Assembly (NCBI GenBank): GCA_025060625.1
Contig: JANXBR010000002.1
Location: forward strand, 1 to 46,165
DNA from: Thermodesulfovibrio sp.
GTDB taxonomy: Bacteria > Nitrospirota > Thermodesulfovibrionia > Thermodesulfovibrionales > Thermodesulfovibrionaceae
Reading direction: 5' to 3'
DNA: 46,165 bases
The notes beneath the pieces were generated by a model. The model was not told the origin of the DNA and did no database searches. It saw only the letters and a list, made by a program, of their open reading frames with translations. Positions 1 through 11,382 of this stretch are shown in pieces (within the stretch, counting starts at the first letter, position 1; each line of letters opens with the position of its first letter). The translations under genes were made by a program, and so were the position numbers.

Positions 1-821
1 GAAGACCTTAGAATACTTCTTATAATGCTTCTTACTCCCTCTGTTGTTACATTTATAAAGCTGAGGGGATCATCCTTATGCATATCATAACCTGCTGATA
101 CAAGAATAAGTTCAGGCTTGATTTCTCTTATTTTCTGAGGCATTATATCCTGAAAAACTGTGAGATACTCCTTTGTCCCTGAACCAGCCCTTAAAGGAAC
201 ATTATATGTGCAGCCTTGTCCTGCTCCTCTTCCCATTTCAATTTCTCTACCTGTCCCGGGATAAAATGGAAATTGATGTGAACTGAAATAAAATACAGAA
301 CAATCATCTTCAAATATATGTTGGGTTCCATTACCGTGATGAACATCAATATCTAATATAAATATCTTTTTAAAGCCTTTAGTTTTTGCATAAGCTGCAC
401 CAACTGCAATATTATTAAAGATACAAAATCCCATAGCACTGTCTGATTCAGCATGATGTCCCGGGGGTCTAACTGCGCAAAAAGCTTTATTAAAATCTTT
501 ATTTACCACTCCATCAACTGCTTGAAGAACAGCTCCCACTGCATAACATGCAACCTCATATGAATGTTCACTTAGATATGTATCAGGATCAAGATACCCA
601 GGAGGGGAGTTTTTTATTTTTTCAATGTAATGTTTTTCATGAACCAGCGATAGTTCTTCTTCATTCGCTCTTCTTGGTTTAATGTGTTGTATTTTTTCCC
701 AGATTTTTTGATTTTTTAAATGATTTACAATGGCTATAAGCCTTTCTTTTGACTCTGGATGACCTTCTGGTGTTTCATGTTTTAGAAAAATATCATCATA
801 TATAAAGGCTACCTTATCCAT
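1..821 (-). CDS. Histone deacetylase family / acetoin utilization-like protein (partial, runs off left edge)
   Basis: Manual reverse translation from ATG at 821 gives MDKVAFIYDDIFLKHETPEGHPESKERL...RPPGHHAESDSAMGFCIFNN...DIDVHHGNGTQ...SAGYDMHKDDPLS, which are class II HDAC motifs. Absent from the ORF track because it is truncated by the window edge. Confidence 0.92.
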   Translation of the reverse strand, partial: MDKVAFIYDDIFLKHETPEGHPESKERLIAIVNHLKNQKIWEKIQHIKPRRANEEELSLVHEKHYIEKIKNSPPGYLDPDTYLSEHSYEVACYAVGAVLQAVDGVVNKDFNKAFCAVRPPGHHAESDSAMGFCIFNNIAVGAAYAKTKGFKKIFILDIDVHHGNGTQHIFEDDCSVFYFSSHQFPFYPGTGREIEMGRGAGQGCTYNVPLRAGSGTKEYLTVFQDIMPQKIREIKPELILVSAGYDMHKDDPLSFINVTTEGVRSIIRSILRS

Positions 822-1148
822 AGGTAATAATACTCACCAGAAATATTTTATGTCAAGCTTGCACTTTTACTCAAAACGCTATATCTTGAAATTTATTGTT
901 TCCTCCTAATTTAAATAAAGTTAAATCATCTAACATTATTTTAAGACTAAATAAAAAAACCCAATCAGAGACAACTCCCGTAATCAGTTCGTAAAAATAA
1001 ATTTAACAACTGATTTTACCGAAGAGCCTTATAATTCTATTCAAAGTATAGAATAAAAAATCATTTTCGTCAACAAATTTTATTAACAAATTTAAAAAAA
1101 ATTATAATATTTCAACAAGCTTAATATTTTCTGAAAGTTTATTTTTTG

Positions 1149-3278
1149 CTAAAACCACATTAGTTTATCGAAATCTTTTGGGGGAATATGAATCTTTATA
1201 AAACCAATAATTGGAGCGCGATCAATCAAGTAACTATTTTTAAAGACTTCTATAAAGAGATATATTTTTTCTTCTTGTCCTATACTTAAAATTTCAAAAG
1301 GTATTTCTATTTCAAATATTTGATCAAAAATGACACTGTCAATTTCGTTCTTTTTTACCCATATTTCATTTTCCTGAAAAAACACTTCTGCTAATTGAGC
1401 TTTAATATTGTTGTAAACTATCTTTATTCTTCTGGGTTCAATGATTTGAATCTGTATTCTTAAATCTTCCAAATCTTTGAGTGAAGAAAAAGGATCAAGT
1501 CTAAGAAAGAGACTCTCTCTGTTAAATCCATAATACAAATATGCAAAAAGACTTTCTGACCTATGCATACTGCCGCCCATTCTTTGCAGGTTAAACCTTC
1601 CTGCCTCAAGCCATTCAAAATAACCTGTTACTTTTCCATCAATCTTCGGATATATAAATCCCTTTGGCTCTATCTCTGGTTTAATTTCTCTCATTTTTCT
1701 ACTTATAGGGATATAGAGGAAAGATGGTGGTTCTTTATTTATTTTCAGGTATACACTCATTAGATGATGCCTATAAATTTCATCAAAAACCTCTTTTGTT
1801 TCTGTATAGTGTTCATCTCCATACCACCAGTTCCAATCACTGCCTTCTGAAATATATATTTCTTCCCATGCATTAGATAGGTCTCTTTCTGGATTTTCTT
1901 TTTGATATGAAATTAGATCCTCTCTTACTTTGTATAGATAGTCCCAGGATGTGTTATCCTCTTCATGTCCTATCCAAATTGAAAAATTTGCATAAATCCA
2001 TGAACCTGGAAAGATTTTTCTTAAAGGTTGTGAATGATTTTGCTTTATATATTCTGAAAAGGTTACAGTTTTTATGTCTTTACACTTATGCAAACTTCCA
2101 TATAGTTTTTCAAGAAAAGTATTTCCATCTTTTTCATAATACTCCCAACAATTTTCTCCATCAAGAATTACAGTAACAATCCCAGAACCTTTGTGAAAAT
2201 AAATTCTCTTCATAAAATCATCAACTGCTTTTTGAGCATCCCAGTTTGAATAGACAAAACCTATTAAATCTGAAAGAATTCTATCTCTAAAAAAAATTTT
2301 TACTCCTTCAAATTCATACATTTTATATAAAATAGATGGATTAGTTAAATTCTCCCCTGTTCTGAATTTTTCATTTATTGATTTACTCAAGATCTCCTCA
2401 TCTGTTGCTATCCAATTTATTCCTGATTGAGCAATCAATCTTATTACTTCTTCACTTACAGCACCTTCAGAGGGCCACATTCCTTGAGGTTTAAAACCAA
2501 ATATCTCTTCAAAAAAGAATATAGCTTTATCTATCTGAATCTTTGCATCCTCTGGTGCTTTAAAATTAAACTTTGGCAATGTTGCATTAGGCATACATTC
2601 TTTTGCTTTATAGTTGTCATAAATCAAAGGAAGTATGGGATGATAGAATGGAGATATGGAGAGTTCAATCTGACCTGATTTAGCCATTTCTCTGTAGGAG
2701 GGAATTATTTGCCTTATGATCTCAATATGTTTCTCAAGAAGAAGCTTTTTTTCTTCCTCTGTGAAGTTTAACTGTTTTTTTTGTAACTCTCTGAGAAAAT
2801 CATCCTTCTCCCTGTGTAAAGGATCAATCCATACAAGATTAAAAAACACTTGAATATCTCTAAATTCTTGAGGGGTAAATTTTTTTGATATTTTAATTGG
2901 ATCACCATATATCTTTCCCCTTTTCTCAAGCAGTTGTCTATACCTGGGAAAGGGATATATCATGGTTTTCCAATTTGCAAGGAAAAAGTTTTCAAGAATA
3001 AATGCCTTTTGTTCGTCATTAAGTTCTTCTGCAGGAATAATACTATGTTCAAAGAATATGTCAGTTACTCCTTTTTCATACTCTATAAGCTGTTTTAATA
3101 AAGAAGGAACCAAATTGAAAGTAATCTTCAACTCAGGAAACTTTTTTAAAATAAGAAGCATATCAAGGTAATCTTTTGTTGCATGAAGTCTTACCCATGG
3201 AAGCATAAATTTGTTTTTTAAGGGATCATAGTAGTAAGGTTGGTGCATATGCCAGAGAATTGCTAAATTAAGGCTCAT
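1149..3278 (-). CDS. Glycoside hydrolase family 57 protein (alpha-amylase/glucanotransferase-like)
   Basis: 709 aa; N-terminal LAILWHMHQPYYYDP, plus GMWPSEGAVS and DGENCWEYY motifs typical of GH57. Confidence 0.9.
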   Translation of the reverse strand: MSLNLAILWHMHQPYYYDPLKNKFMLPWVRLHATKDYLDMLLILKKFPELKITFNLVPSLLKQLIEYEKGVTDIFFEHSIIPAEELNDEQKAFILENFFLANWKTMIYPFPRYRQLLEKRGKIYGDPIKISKKFTPQEFRDIQVFFNLVWIDPLHREKDDFLRELQKKQLNFTEEEKKLLLEKHIEIIRQIIPSYREMAKSGQIELSISPFYHPILPLIYDNYKAKECMPNATLPKFNFKAPEDAKIQIDKAIFFFEEIFGFKPQGMWPSEGAVSEEVIRLIAQSGINWIATDEEILSKSINEKFRTGENLTNPSILYKMYEFEGVKIFFRDRILSDLIGFVYSNWDAQKAVDDFMKRIYFHKGSGIVTVILDGENCWEYYEKDGNTFLEKLYGSLHKCKDIKTVTFSEYIKQNHSQPLRKIFPGSWIYANFSIWIGHEEDNTSWDYLYKVREDLISYQKENPERDLSNAWEEIYISEGSDWNWWYGDEHYTETKEVFDEIYRHHLMSVYLKINKEPPSFLYIPISRKMREIKPEIEPKGFIYPKIDGKVTGYFEWLEAGRFNLQRMGGSMHRSESLFAYLYYGFNRESLFLRLDPFSSLKDLEDLRIQIQIIEPRRIKIVYNNIKAQLAEVFFQENEIWVKKNEIDSVIFDQIFEIEIPFEILSIGQEEKIYLFIEVFKNSYLIDRAPIIGFIKIHIPPKDFDKLMWF

Positions 3279-3604
3279 CTTTCTTCTTTTTTAAATTGAA
3301 AAACCATTTCTCCTGGTTTTACAAGTCCGAACTTTTCCTTAGCATATTTTTCTAAATAGGAACGATCATTTTTTAAGAGTTCTATTTCATTCTTAAGATG
3401 TGTATTCTCCATTGAAATTTCATTTATCTCCCTTAAAATTCTCTCTTCATTTTTCTTTAACTCCATATACTTCAAATAACCCATATCACCAAAGAAAAAA
3501 CTATAACTGAGAAAAAGCATAACTAATGAGAACAGTAATAGAAACAATCTATCTTTTTTCTTTCTCTCTCTTAAAAGTTGTTCCTTCAGAGAATATTTCT
3601 TCAT
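3275..3604 (-). CDS. Septum formation initiator family protein (FtsB/DivIC-like)
   Basis: 109 aa, one TM helix followed by a coiled coil and ...YLEKYAKEKFGLVKPGEMVFQF; located next to enolase, as is common for ftsB. Confidence 0.85.
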   Translation of the reverse strand: MKKYSLKEQLLRERKKKDRLFLLLFSLVMLFLSYSFFFGDMGYLKYMELKKNEERILREINEISMENTHLKNEIELLKNDRSYLEKYAKEKFGLVKPGEMVFQFKKEER

Positions 3605-3606
3605 TT

Positions 3607-4887
3607 TTAAAAACCAAGATTATAGAAAGCTGAAAGTCCTCTGTATTGAGCTACATCATTTAGCTCTTCCTCTATCTGCAAAAGTCTATTATATTTAGCA
3701 ATTCTCTCACCCCTTGAGAGAGAACCAGTTTTTATAAAGCCTGTATTACATGCTACTGCCAAATCTGCTATAGTTGTATCTTCTGTCTCACCAGAACGAT
3801 GAGAGACAACCGCCGTGTATTTGTTATTCTTTGTAAGTTCAATAGCTTCCATAGTTTCAGATAATGTTCCAATCTGATTAAACTTGATTAAAACCGAGTT
3901 TGCAATTCCTCTTTTCATTGCTTCTTTTATTATTTTGGGGTTCGTAACGACTAGATCATCAGCTACAAGTTGAATTTTATTTTTGAGTCTCTGACTAAGG
4001 AGTTCCCATCCTTCCCAGTCTGCCTCACTCATTCCATCCTCTATTGAAATTACTGGATATTTATTAATTAAGGACTCATAGTAGTCAATCATATCCTTTG
4101 AGCTAAGTTTTTTACCTTCAATTTTATAAAATCCCTCTTCAAATAATTCCGATGCTGCCACATCTAAAGCTATATAAACATCTTTGCCAGGTTCATATCC
4201 AGCCTCTTTTATTGCTTCTATAATCAGTTTTATCGCCTCTTCATTTTTTTCAAGCATTGGAGAAAATCCACCTTCATCACCAACTGCTGTGCTTAGTCCC
4301 TTCTTTTTGAGAATTCCTTTTAGTGTATGGAAAACTTCAACACCTGCTCTAAGAGCTTGAGAAAATTTTAAAAAACCAGCAGGTACAATCATAAACTCCT
4401 GAATTTCAAGATTATTATCTGCATGAACACCACCATTAATAATATTCATCATAGGCACAGGTAGAACCTTTGCATTAGTTCCTCCAATATATCTATAAAG
4501 TGGTAGTCCCGATTCCTCTGCTGAAGCTTTACATACAGCCATTGATACAGCTAAAATAGCATTTGCACCGAGCTTGCTCTTATTTTCAGTTCCGTCAAGT
4601 TCTATTAGGAATCTGTCAATACCCTCTTGATCAAACGATTCCATTCCAATAATGTTTGGAGCAATTTCATTTATTATATTATCAACAGCTTTTTTGACAC
4701 CTTTTCCGAGATATCTCTTTTTGTCTCCATCTCTTAATTCAAGTGCCTCTCTTGATCCAGTAGATGCTCCAGAGGGAACAGTAGCTCTTCCCATAAAACC
4801 GCTGTCAAGGTAAATATCTACTTGGACTGTTGGATTTCCTCTTGAATCAAGAACTTCTCTCGCTGTTATGTCAATTATTTCTCCCAT
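3607..4887 (-). CDS. eno: Enolase
   Basis: 426 aa; [58 protein letters not shown]. Confidence 0.98.
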   Translation of the reverse strand: MGEIIDITAREVLDSRGNPTVQVDIYLDSGFMGRATVPSGASTGSREALELRDGDKKRYLGKGVKKAVDNIINEIAPNIIGMESFDQEGIDRFLIELDGTENKSKLGANAILAVSMAVCKASAEESGLPLYRYIGGTNAKVLPVPMMNIINGGVHADNNLEIQEFMIVPAGFLKFSQALRAGVEVFHTLKGILKKKGLSTAVGDEGGFSPMLEKNEEAIKLIIEAIKEAGYEPGKDVYIALDVAASELFEEGFYKIEGKKLSSKDMIDYYESLINKYPVISIEDGMSEADWEGWELLSQRLKNKIQLVADDLVVTNPKIIKEAMKRGIANSVLIKFNQIGTLSETMEAIELTKNNKYTAVVSHRSGETEDTTIADLAVACNTGFIKTGSLSRGERIAKYNRLLQIEEELNDVAQYRGLSAFYNLGF

Positions 4888-4915
4888 GATTAAGCCTCCT
4901 CCTTTTAGATAAAGT

Positions 4916-6115
4916 TTAACTATAATATCTCAAAATAACAAATTCAATCAATGCAATGAAAAATATAATTATACAACCTGGAATAATTTTTCTATAAACT
5001 CCAAGCATATCTGCTTTAAAATACTCTTTTGTAAGAATCAAACAAAGATGAAGTGGTGAAATTAGCACGCCTACATATCCTGAAACAAAGGCAATGGAGA
5101 TTTCATGAGGTACAGTCTCTTTTAAATGTAAAATTAAAGGGAAAGTGCTACCTACAAAACCTACACTTATTCCTGTAATAACTCCAATGAATAGGGGTAG
5201 TGTTATAAAGATGAATAAGTGGGGAATTTTAGACTCCGTTATTGCCTTGGCTATTCCATCTACAGCACCAGATATTTGAAGCATTTCCTTGAAAATCATA
5301 ACTCCAGCCACAAGAATAATTACATCCAGAGTAAAACCATATTTTATGATTGAGAAAGTTTCTTTAAAACTCTTTTTATGATATAGGCATACTATTAAAA
5401 GATTAATAAAAAGAGCAATATAGAGTTCAATCTTAAAAAATATTACTGGGATAAGAACAAGCAATATGGGAGTAAAGCTTAGTAAATTTCTGATATTATT
5501 TTGTGTTTTATTTAGTCTTTCATCACTTTTTATTTTCTGCATACTGAGTAAGAAACCTGTGATGAATATTAAGAGAGCAACTGGCAAATTTAGTATTATG
5601 AGATTTCCAAGAGAAACACCAGAAATGGCTGATGCAAGAACTATTCCTGGATAAAGTGGTAGAATCAACTCCCAGGGATGCCTATACCAATAGTTTATAA
5701 ATGCCTTTTCTTCTTTTGAAATATTAGTGTTTCTTGTAGCTAAATCAACCATCGGCGCTGAAAGATATGCTCCTCCAAGGGAAGGTAACATACCAATTAT
5801 CAGAGGCATTGATACTATTGAAAGCTTTTTGTTATTAAGCATAGACTGAGAAGTTTCTGTCATTTTCTCCATTGTTCCTGTTTTTCTTAAAGAATACTCA
5901 AAGGACTTAATCAGAGTAAGAGACAAAAAGAGATTTACTGAAGTCTGAGAAGTGAGTGTTTTAAGAAGGCTTAATGTTAAATTTTCAAAATCAAAGGGAT
6001 AAAGTAATAAGAATAAAAAAGACCCTGCTAATAGAGCATATCCTACACTGATTTTTTTACGAAGCAAAAATAGTATAAAAATAAAGATAAAGGAAACCTT
6101 TAAAATATCAATCAT
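4916..6115 (-). CDS. DUF401 family membrane protein (putative permease)
   Basis: 399 aa, many TM segments; [13 protein letters not shown] and [10 protein letters not shown]...[14 protein letters not shown] as in DUF401 proteins. Overlaps lpd by 4 nt. Confidence 0.8.
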   Translation of the reverse strand: MIDILKVSFIFIFILFLLRKKISVGYALLAGSFLFLLLYPFDFENLTLSLLKTLTSQTSVNLFLSLTLIKSFEYSLRKTGTMEKMTETSQSMLNNKKLSIVSMPLIIGMLPSLGGAYLSAPMVDLATRNTNISKEEKAFINYWYRHPWELILPLYPGIVLASAISGVSLGNLIILNLPVALLIFITGFLLSMQKIKSDERLNKTQNNIRNLLSFTPILLVLIPVIFFKIELYIALFINLLIVCLYHKKSFKETFSIIKYGFTLDVIILVAGVMIFKEMLQISGAVDGIAKAITESKIPHLFIFITLPLFIGVITGISVGFVGSTFPLILHLKETVPHEISIAFVSGYVGVLISPLHLCLILTKEYFKADMLGVYRKIIPGCIIIFFIALIEFVILRYYS

Positions 6116-7479
6116 CTTATTTTATGAATTGCTTCACCCGATAGATCCTTAATAGCCTCTCCTATGCATTCAGAAAGCGTAGGATGAGAGTGAATTAACT
6201 CATCTAACTCTTTTATTTTTATCTTGAGTTTCACCGCCAGTGCAAGCTCATGAATTAATTCTGAGGCAAGTGAACCAACTATATGAGCACCAACTATGGT
6301 TTCAGAGTCTTTATCTGCAATTAATTTTACAAATCCATCAATTTGTCCAACTAAATGAGCCTTGCCGAGAGCTCTAAAGGGAAAAATTCCTTTTTTTATG
6401 TTCAATCCCTTCTGTATGGCTTCTTTTTCCCTTAATCCAACTGAAGCAACTTCAGTGACTGTAAAGATTGTTGAGGGAATAGCGCTGTAGTCCATCTTTT
6501 TGTTCTGTCCCATGGCATTTTTCGCTGCTACTTCTCCCTCCCTATATGCAACATGGGCGAGCAACCAACTCCCAGTAACATCACCTGCTGCATAGATATC
6601 CTCAATATTTGTTTGCATTCTTTCATTTACCATAATCTCTCTTTTATTGCCAAGTTTTATATCTGATATCTTAATACATTCTGTATTAAAACTTCTTCCA
6701 ACAGATACAAGAACAATCTCTCCCTTTAATTTTTTTTCATTTGAGAGAGTTATCTCAACGGAATTATCAAAAATCTGTAAGTCTTTTATACTAACTCCTG
6801 TGTGAAACTCTATTTTTCGCTTCTTGAAAAGTTTTTCAACTTCCTTTGAAACTTCTTCATCTTCCATAGGTAAAACTCTTGGCATAACTTCTACAATACT
6901 TACCTTACTTCCTAAAAGATGAAATATCCATGCAAACTCTGTTCCAATAGCACCAGCTCCAATAATTATAATTGACCGAGGTATATTTCTTAGTTTCCAT
7001 AAATCATCACTTGAGAGAATGTTTATATCGTTAAAATCAAGTATAGGAAGCTTTGCAGGTTTTGATCCTGTTGCAATGATTATCTTATCAGCCTGAATTT
7101 TCTCTGAAGTTTCCCTTAAAAACACTGTATATGGAGCAATTAAATCTGCCTCTGCGTTGATAATTTTTATACCAGCTTGCTTTAAAAGCATACTTAATCC
7201 CTTTTTTTGAATATCAACCACGCTGTCTTTCTTCTGCATTAAATCTTGCAAATCAATAGAAACTCCCGAAAGGTCATTTCCATTAATAATTTTTTGATTT
7301 TTGGTCTTCTCTAATAATTCAAGATGATGAATTATGGTTTTTGTTGGAATACAACCTTTATTGAGACAGGTTCCTCCAATTTGGTCCCTCTCAATTAATA
7401 ATACCTCCGCTCCACCTCTCTTCAGAAAGAGAGCAGCAACATAACCTGCCGGACCACCTCCAATTACAATAGCTCTCAT
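6112..7479 (-). CDS. lpdA: Dihydrolipoyl dehydrogenase
   Basis: 455 aa; GGGPAGYVAAL, GGTCLNKGCIPTK redox-active disulfide, C-terminal HSHPTLSE. Confidence 0.95.
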   Translation of the reverse strand: MRAIVIGGGPAGYVAALFLKRGGAEVLLIERDQIGGTCLNKGCIPTKTIIHHLELLEKTKNQKIINGNDLSGVSIDLQDLMQKKDSVVDIQKKGLSMLLKQAGIKIINAEADLIAPYTVFLRETSEKIQADKIIIATGSKPAKLPILDFNDINILSSDDLWKLRNIPRSIIIIGAGAIGTEFAWIFHLLGSKVSIVEVMPRVLPMEDEEVSKEVEKLFKKRKIEFHTGVSIKDLQIFDNSVEITLSNEKKLKGEIVLVSVGRSFNTECIKISDIKLGNKREIMVNERMQTNIEDIYAAGDVTGSWLLAHVAYREGEVAAKNAMGQNKKMDYSAIPSTIFTVTEVASVGLREKEAIQKGLNIKKGIFPFRALGKAHLVGQIDGFVKLIADKDSETIVGAHIVGSLASELIHELALAVKLKIKIKELDELIHSHPTLSECIGEAIKDLSGEAIHKIR

Positions 7480-7868
7480 TGTCTTTCTTCTTCAAGATAA
7501 CTCTCATAGTCTTCATAATCCATTAAATCTTCTAATTCTTGAGGATTATCCATCTCAATTACAACAATCCAGCCTTTTCCGTAAGGGTCCTCATTGATAA
7601 TCTCTGGATGATCAATTAATTCTTCATTAATTTCCACAACTGTTCCACTAACTGGAGCTATTATGGGAGAAGAAGTTTTTGTAGACTCAATCTCTGCCAT
7701 CTCAGTATCTGCCTCAACATGAGCATCAATCTCAGGAAGTTCAATATAAATAATATCTCCTAAGGATTCTTGAGCATAGTCAGTGATACCAACTTTTACT
7801 TTTTTGCTCTTACCTGAAACCTTTACCCAAGTATGCTCCCTATGAAATTTGTAGTTTTCTAAGCTCAT
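7476..7868 (-). CDS. gcvH: Glycine cleavage system H protein (lipoyl carrier)
   Basis: 130 aa; HREHTWVKV, GITDYAQESLGDIIYIELPE, lipoyl-Lys context EIESTKTSSPIIAPVSG. Confidence 0.93.
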   Translation of the reverse strand: MSLENYKFHREHTWVKVSGKSKKVKVGITDYAQESLGDIIYIELPEIDAHVEADTEMAEIESTKTSSPIIAPVSGTVVEINEELIDHPEIINEDPYGKGWIVVIEMDNPQELEDLMDYEDYESYLEEERQ

Positions 7869-7981
7869 TTTTCCTCCATTTCCATAAAGTTTTTATTTTG
7901 ATTATTTAATTTGCCGAGTAATAATTTGTCAAGTAAAAAAACAAAGATCTATTGTTTTTCTTAAAGTTAACCTTTGAGGAT

Positions 7982-9232
7982 TTATTTTATTCTCTTTATT
8001 TTAGCACCAAGTTGAATAAGTTTTTTATCAAGCTCTTCATAACCACGATCAAGATGATAAATTCTATCTATCACTGTCTCATCTTCAGCAATTAGTCCTG
8101 CAATGACAAGAGATGCTGATGCTCTTAAATCAGTTGCCATTACTGGTGCGCCTTTAAGTTTTTTTACACCCCTAACGGTAGCGGTATTTCCCTCTACTGT
8201 TATATCTGCTCCCATTCTTCTTAGTTCAGCCACATGCATAAATCGGTTTTCAAAAATTGTCTCTTTTATAACACTTGTTCCATTGGCTACAGTCATCATT
8301 GCCATGAACTGTGCCTGCATGTCTGTTGGAAATCCTGGATAAGGCATAGTTTTTATGTCAACTGCTTGAAGTTTTTTAGGTCCAACTACCCTTAATCCAT
8401 TTTTTGTTTCTTGAAAAGATATTCCAGCATCCTTCATCTTTAAAATTATAGCATCAATGTGTTCAATTCTACATCCTTTCAGCAATATATCACCTGCAGA
8501 TGCACCAGCAATTGCTATAAATGTACCTGTCTCAATTCTATCAGGTATAATTTCATATTCCTGAGGAGGTTTAAGTTCATCTACTCCTTCTATTTTAATT
8601 ATGCTTGTTCCAGCACCTTCTATTTTTGCACCCATTAATACTAAATATCTTGCCAGATCAACGACCTCAGGTTCTTTTGCAGCATTTTCAATAATTGTGG
8701 TTCCCTTAGCTAAAGTTGCAGCCATCATTAAATTTTCTGTTCCTGTTACAGTGGGAATATCAAAGTATATCTTCGTTCCTTTAAGTCTTGATGCTTTAGC
8801 AATTATATAACCTTCTTGAAGAGATATTTTAGCTCCCATTTTTTCAAGTCCTTTCAGATGAAGATTCACAGGTCTTGCACCTATTGCGCATCCACCTGGT
8901 AAGGATACTTTTGCTCTGCCAAATCTTGCAACAAGTGGTCCAAGAACTAAAATGGATGCACGCATAGTTTTTACAAGGTCGTAGGAAGCTTCAAACTTAT
9001 TTATTTTTGTGGTATTAATATTACATGATTCATTAAATTCAATCAGTCCTCCCATCTTTCTTAAAAGTTCAATCATTGTAAAGACATCTCTCAGTCTCGG
9101 AATTCTTTTAAAACTATGCAAACCCTGAGCAAGAATAGTGGATGCCATGATGGGAAGAGCTGCATTTTTAGCTCCACTTATTGTAACTTCACCTTTTAAA
9201 GATTTACCCCCAAAAATAAGTAACTTATCCAT
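7982..9232 (-). CDS. murA: UDP-N-acetylglucosamine 1-carboxyvinyltransferase
   Basis: 416 aa; [45 protein letters not shown]. Confidence 0.97.
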   Translation of the reverse strand: MDKLLIFGGKSLKGEVTISGAKNAALPIMASTILAQGLHSFKRIPRLRDVFTMIELLRKMGGLIEFNESCNINTTKINKFEASYDLVKTMRASILVLGPLVARFGRAKVSLPGGCAIGARPVNLHLKGLEKMGAKISLQEGYIIAKASRLKGTKIYFDIPTVTGTENLMMAATLAKGTTIIENAAKEPEVVDLARYLVLMGAKIEGAGTSIIKIEGVDELKPPQEYEIIPDRIETGTFIAIAGASAGDILLKGCRIEHIDAIILKMKDAGISFQETKNGLRVVGPKKLQAVDIKTMPYPGFPTDMQAQFMAMMTVANGTSVIKETIFENRFMHVAELRRMGADITVEGNTATVRGVKKLKGAPVMATDLRASASLVIAGLIAEDETVIDRIYHLDRGYEELDKKLIQLGAKIKRIK

Positions 9233-9273
9233 AGATAAAATATATTAAACTAAAATAGAGGGAGAAGGTAAAT

Positions 9274-11382
9274 ATGCTAACCATAGAGGATGTAGTAAAA
9301 AAGGTTTTGCAGTATAGACCTAATGCCAATGTTGAACTAATTAAAAAGGCTTATATTTTTTCAAGAGAGGCTCATTGTTCCCAAAAAAGAAAAGAAGGAA
9401 TTCCCTATATATATCATCCCTTAGCAGTTGCAGATATACTTGCAGACATGAAACTTGATTCAACAACCATAGCAGCAGGACTTCTTCACGATACGGTAGA
9501 GGATGCTGAAATATTAATTGAAGAACTAAGTGAAATGTTCTCACCTGATGTTGCTTTTCTTGTTAATGCTGTTACCAAATTAAGTAAACTTCAATTTTCA
9601 ACCCTTGAAGAGGCTCAAGCAGAGAGTTTTAGAAAGATGTTTCTTGCTATGTCAAAGGACATAAGGGTAATATTGATAAAGTTTGCCGATAGACTTCATA
9701 ACATGAGAACGATTGAGTTTCTCCATCCTGATAAACAAAAAAGAATAGCAAAGGAAACTCTTGAGATATATGCTCCCCTTGCAAACAGACTGGGAATTGG
9801 ATGGATGCGCTCAGAGTTTGAAGATCTTGCATTTAAGGTGCTCTATCCAGAGGAATACAATGACCTTGTTAAAAAGGTAGCAAAAAGAAAGGAAGATCAA
9901 CAGGCATATATTGACTATGTAATAAAAATTCTTTCCGAAAAAATTTCATCAATGAATATTCCATTCAAAATTTATGGAAGAGTGAAACACTACTATGGGA
10001 TATATCAGAAAATCATTAAACAAAAAATTCCCTTTGAACAGGTTTATGATGTAATTGGAATAAGAATAATCACCGATACAGTTCCACACTGTTACGATAT
10101 TCTTGGAATTATTCATTCATTGTGGACACTGATTCCCGGCAGATTTAAAGATTTTATCAGTCTCCCAAAATCAAACTACTATCAATCACTTCATACAACT
10201 GTCATAGGTCCTGGCGGCGAAAGAGTAGAGTTTCAAATTAGAACCGAGGAGATGGACATCATAGCAGAGGAAGGTATTGCAGCTCACTGGAGATATAAGG
10301 AGAGAAAAGATTTAACCGAGAGAGAGGCAAAACTTGTCTCCTGGCTCAGAGACCTCATCAAGGAAATATCTGACCCAAAGGAACTACTTGATGCTATAAA
10401 GGCAGAGGTTGTGCCTGACACAATTTATGTCTTTACTCCAAAGGGCGATGTAAAAGAACTTCCTGTGAATTCAACTCCTATAGACTTTGCATATTCTATA
10501 CATTCTGAAGTTGGAGCAAAGTGTGCTGGAGCAAAGGTCAATGGAAGAATAGTTCCTCTTAACTATCAACTCCAAAGTGGTGATGTGGTTGAAATAATAA
10601 CAAGTCCCCATCAAAAGCCAAGAAAAGACTGGCTACAATTTGTTGTTACTCAAAGAGCAAGAAACAGAATAAAACATTTTCTAAGACAGGAGGAAAGACA
10701 ACAGGGAATTGAGATAGGAAAACAACTTCTTGAAGCTGAGTTGCGCAAAAACGGAATTCAGCTTTCTATTCTTAAAACTGAAAAAATGGAAGATGTTTTA
10801 CAGTCTTTTTCAGTTCAATCTATTGAAGATTTGTATCTTCTTATTGGACACGGTAAGATATCAGCTCATCAAGTTCTTAATAAACTCACTCCTGAAATTC
10901 CACAGGAAGAGGTTGTTGTAACCAAAAAAATTCCTGCAAAAAAAGAACATAAACAGTTCATATCTCTCAAAGGGGTTGATGAAGTTTTATACCATATTGC
11001 CAAATGCTGTATGCCAGTACCAGGAGATGAAATAATTGGTTTTATCACAAGGGGAAAGGGTATATCAGTTCATAGAAAAGATTGTATTAATATAAAACAT
11101 TTAGAAGATGATAGATTAATAGAGGTTTTCTGGACAGCAGATGATAGTTCAAGGATTCAAACAAAGATAAGCATAGAATGTATTGATAAACCAGGAATTC
11201 TTGCAACAATATCTGGTCTCTTATCGGCAAATCAAGTTAATATAACAGCAGTAAAGGCAAATTCTACTTCAGACAAAAGAGCATTAATTAATTTTATTAT
11301 TGAAGTAAAGGATAGAAATCATCTTTATGAAATCATAAACAAAATCTCACAGATAGGTGAAGTTATATCAGTAAAGAGATAA
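9274..11382 (+). CDS. RelA/SpoT family (p)ppGpp synthetase/hydrolase
   Basis: 702 aa; HD region HPLAVADILADMKLD...LLHDTVEDA, synthetase YQSLHTTVIGPGGERVEFQIRT, TGS and C-terminal ACT. Upstream SD-like agggagaagg. Confidence 0.97.
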   Translation: MLTIEDVVKKVLQYRPNANVELIKKAYIFSREAHCSQKRKEGIPYIYHPLAVADILADMKLDSTTIAAGLLHDTVEDAEILIEELSEMFSPDVAFLVNAVTKLSKLQFSTLEEAQAESFRKMFLAMSKDIRVILIKFADRLHNMRTIEFLHPDKQKRIAKETLEIYAPLANRLGIGWMRSEFEDLAFKVLYPEEYNDLVKKVAKRKEDQQAYIDYVIKILSEKISSMNIPFKIYGRVKHYYGIYQKIIKQKIPFEQVYDVIGIRIITDTVPHCYDILGIIHSLWTLIPGRFKDFISLPKSNYYQSLHTTVIGPGGERVEFQIRTEEMDIIAEEGIAAHWRYKERKDLTEREAKLVSWLRDLIKEISDPKELLDAIKAEVVPDTIYVFTPKGDVKELPVNSTPIDFAYSIHSEVGAKCAGAKVNGRIVPLNYQLQSGDVVEIITSPHQKPRKDWLQFVVTQRARNRIKHFLRQEERQQGIEIGKQLLEAELRKNGIQLSILKTEKMEDVLQSFSVQSIEDLYLLIGHGKISAHQVLNKLTPEIPQEEVVVTKKIPAKKEHKQFISLKGVDEVLYHIAKCCMPVPGDEIIGFITRGKGISVHRKDCINIKHLEDDRLIEVFWTADDSSRIQTKISIECIDKPGILATISGLLSANQVNITAVKANSTSDKRALINFIIEVKDRNHLYEIINKISQIGEVISVKR

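Noticed and set aside
1563-3171. Several short + strand ORFs opposite the GH57 gene
   Set aside because: Antisense to a well-supported CDS with low-complexity, unrecognisable translations; the same applies to the other short antisense ORFs (e.g. 8103-8342, 13122-13352, 21604-21960, 30729-30992, 44039-44347).
7921-7975. AT-rich inverted repeat (aaaaacaa/ttgttttt) between gcvH and murA as a terminator
   Set aside because: Stem is almost entirely A/T and both flanking genes run in the same direction; too weak to call.
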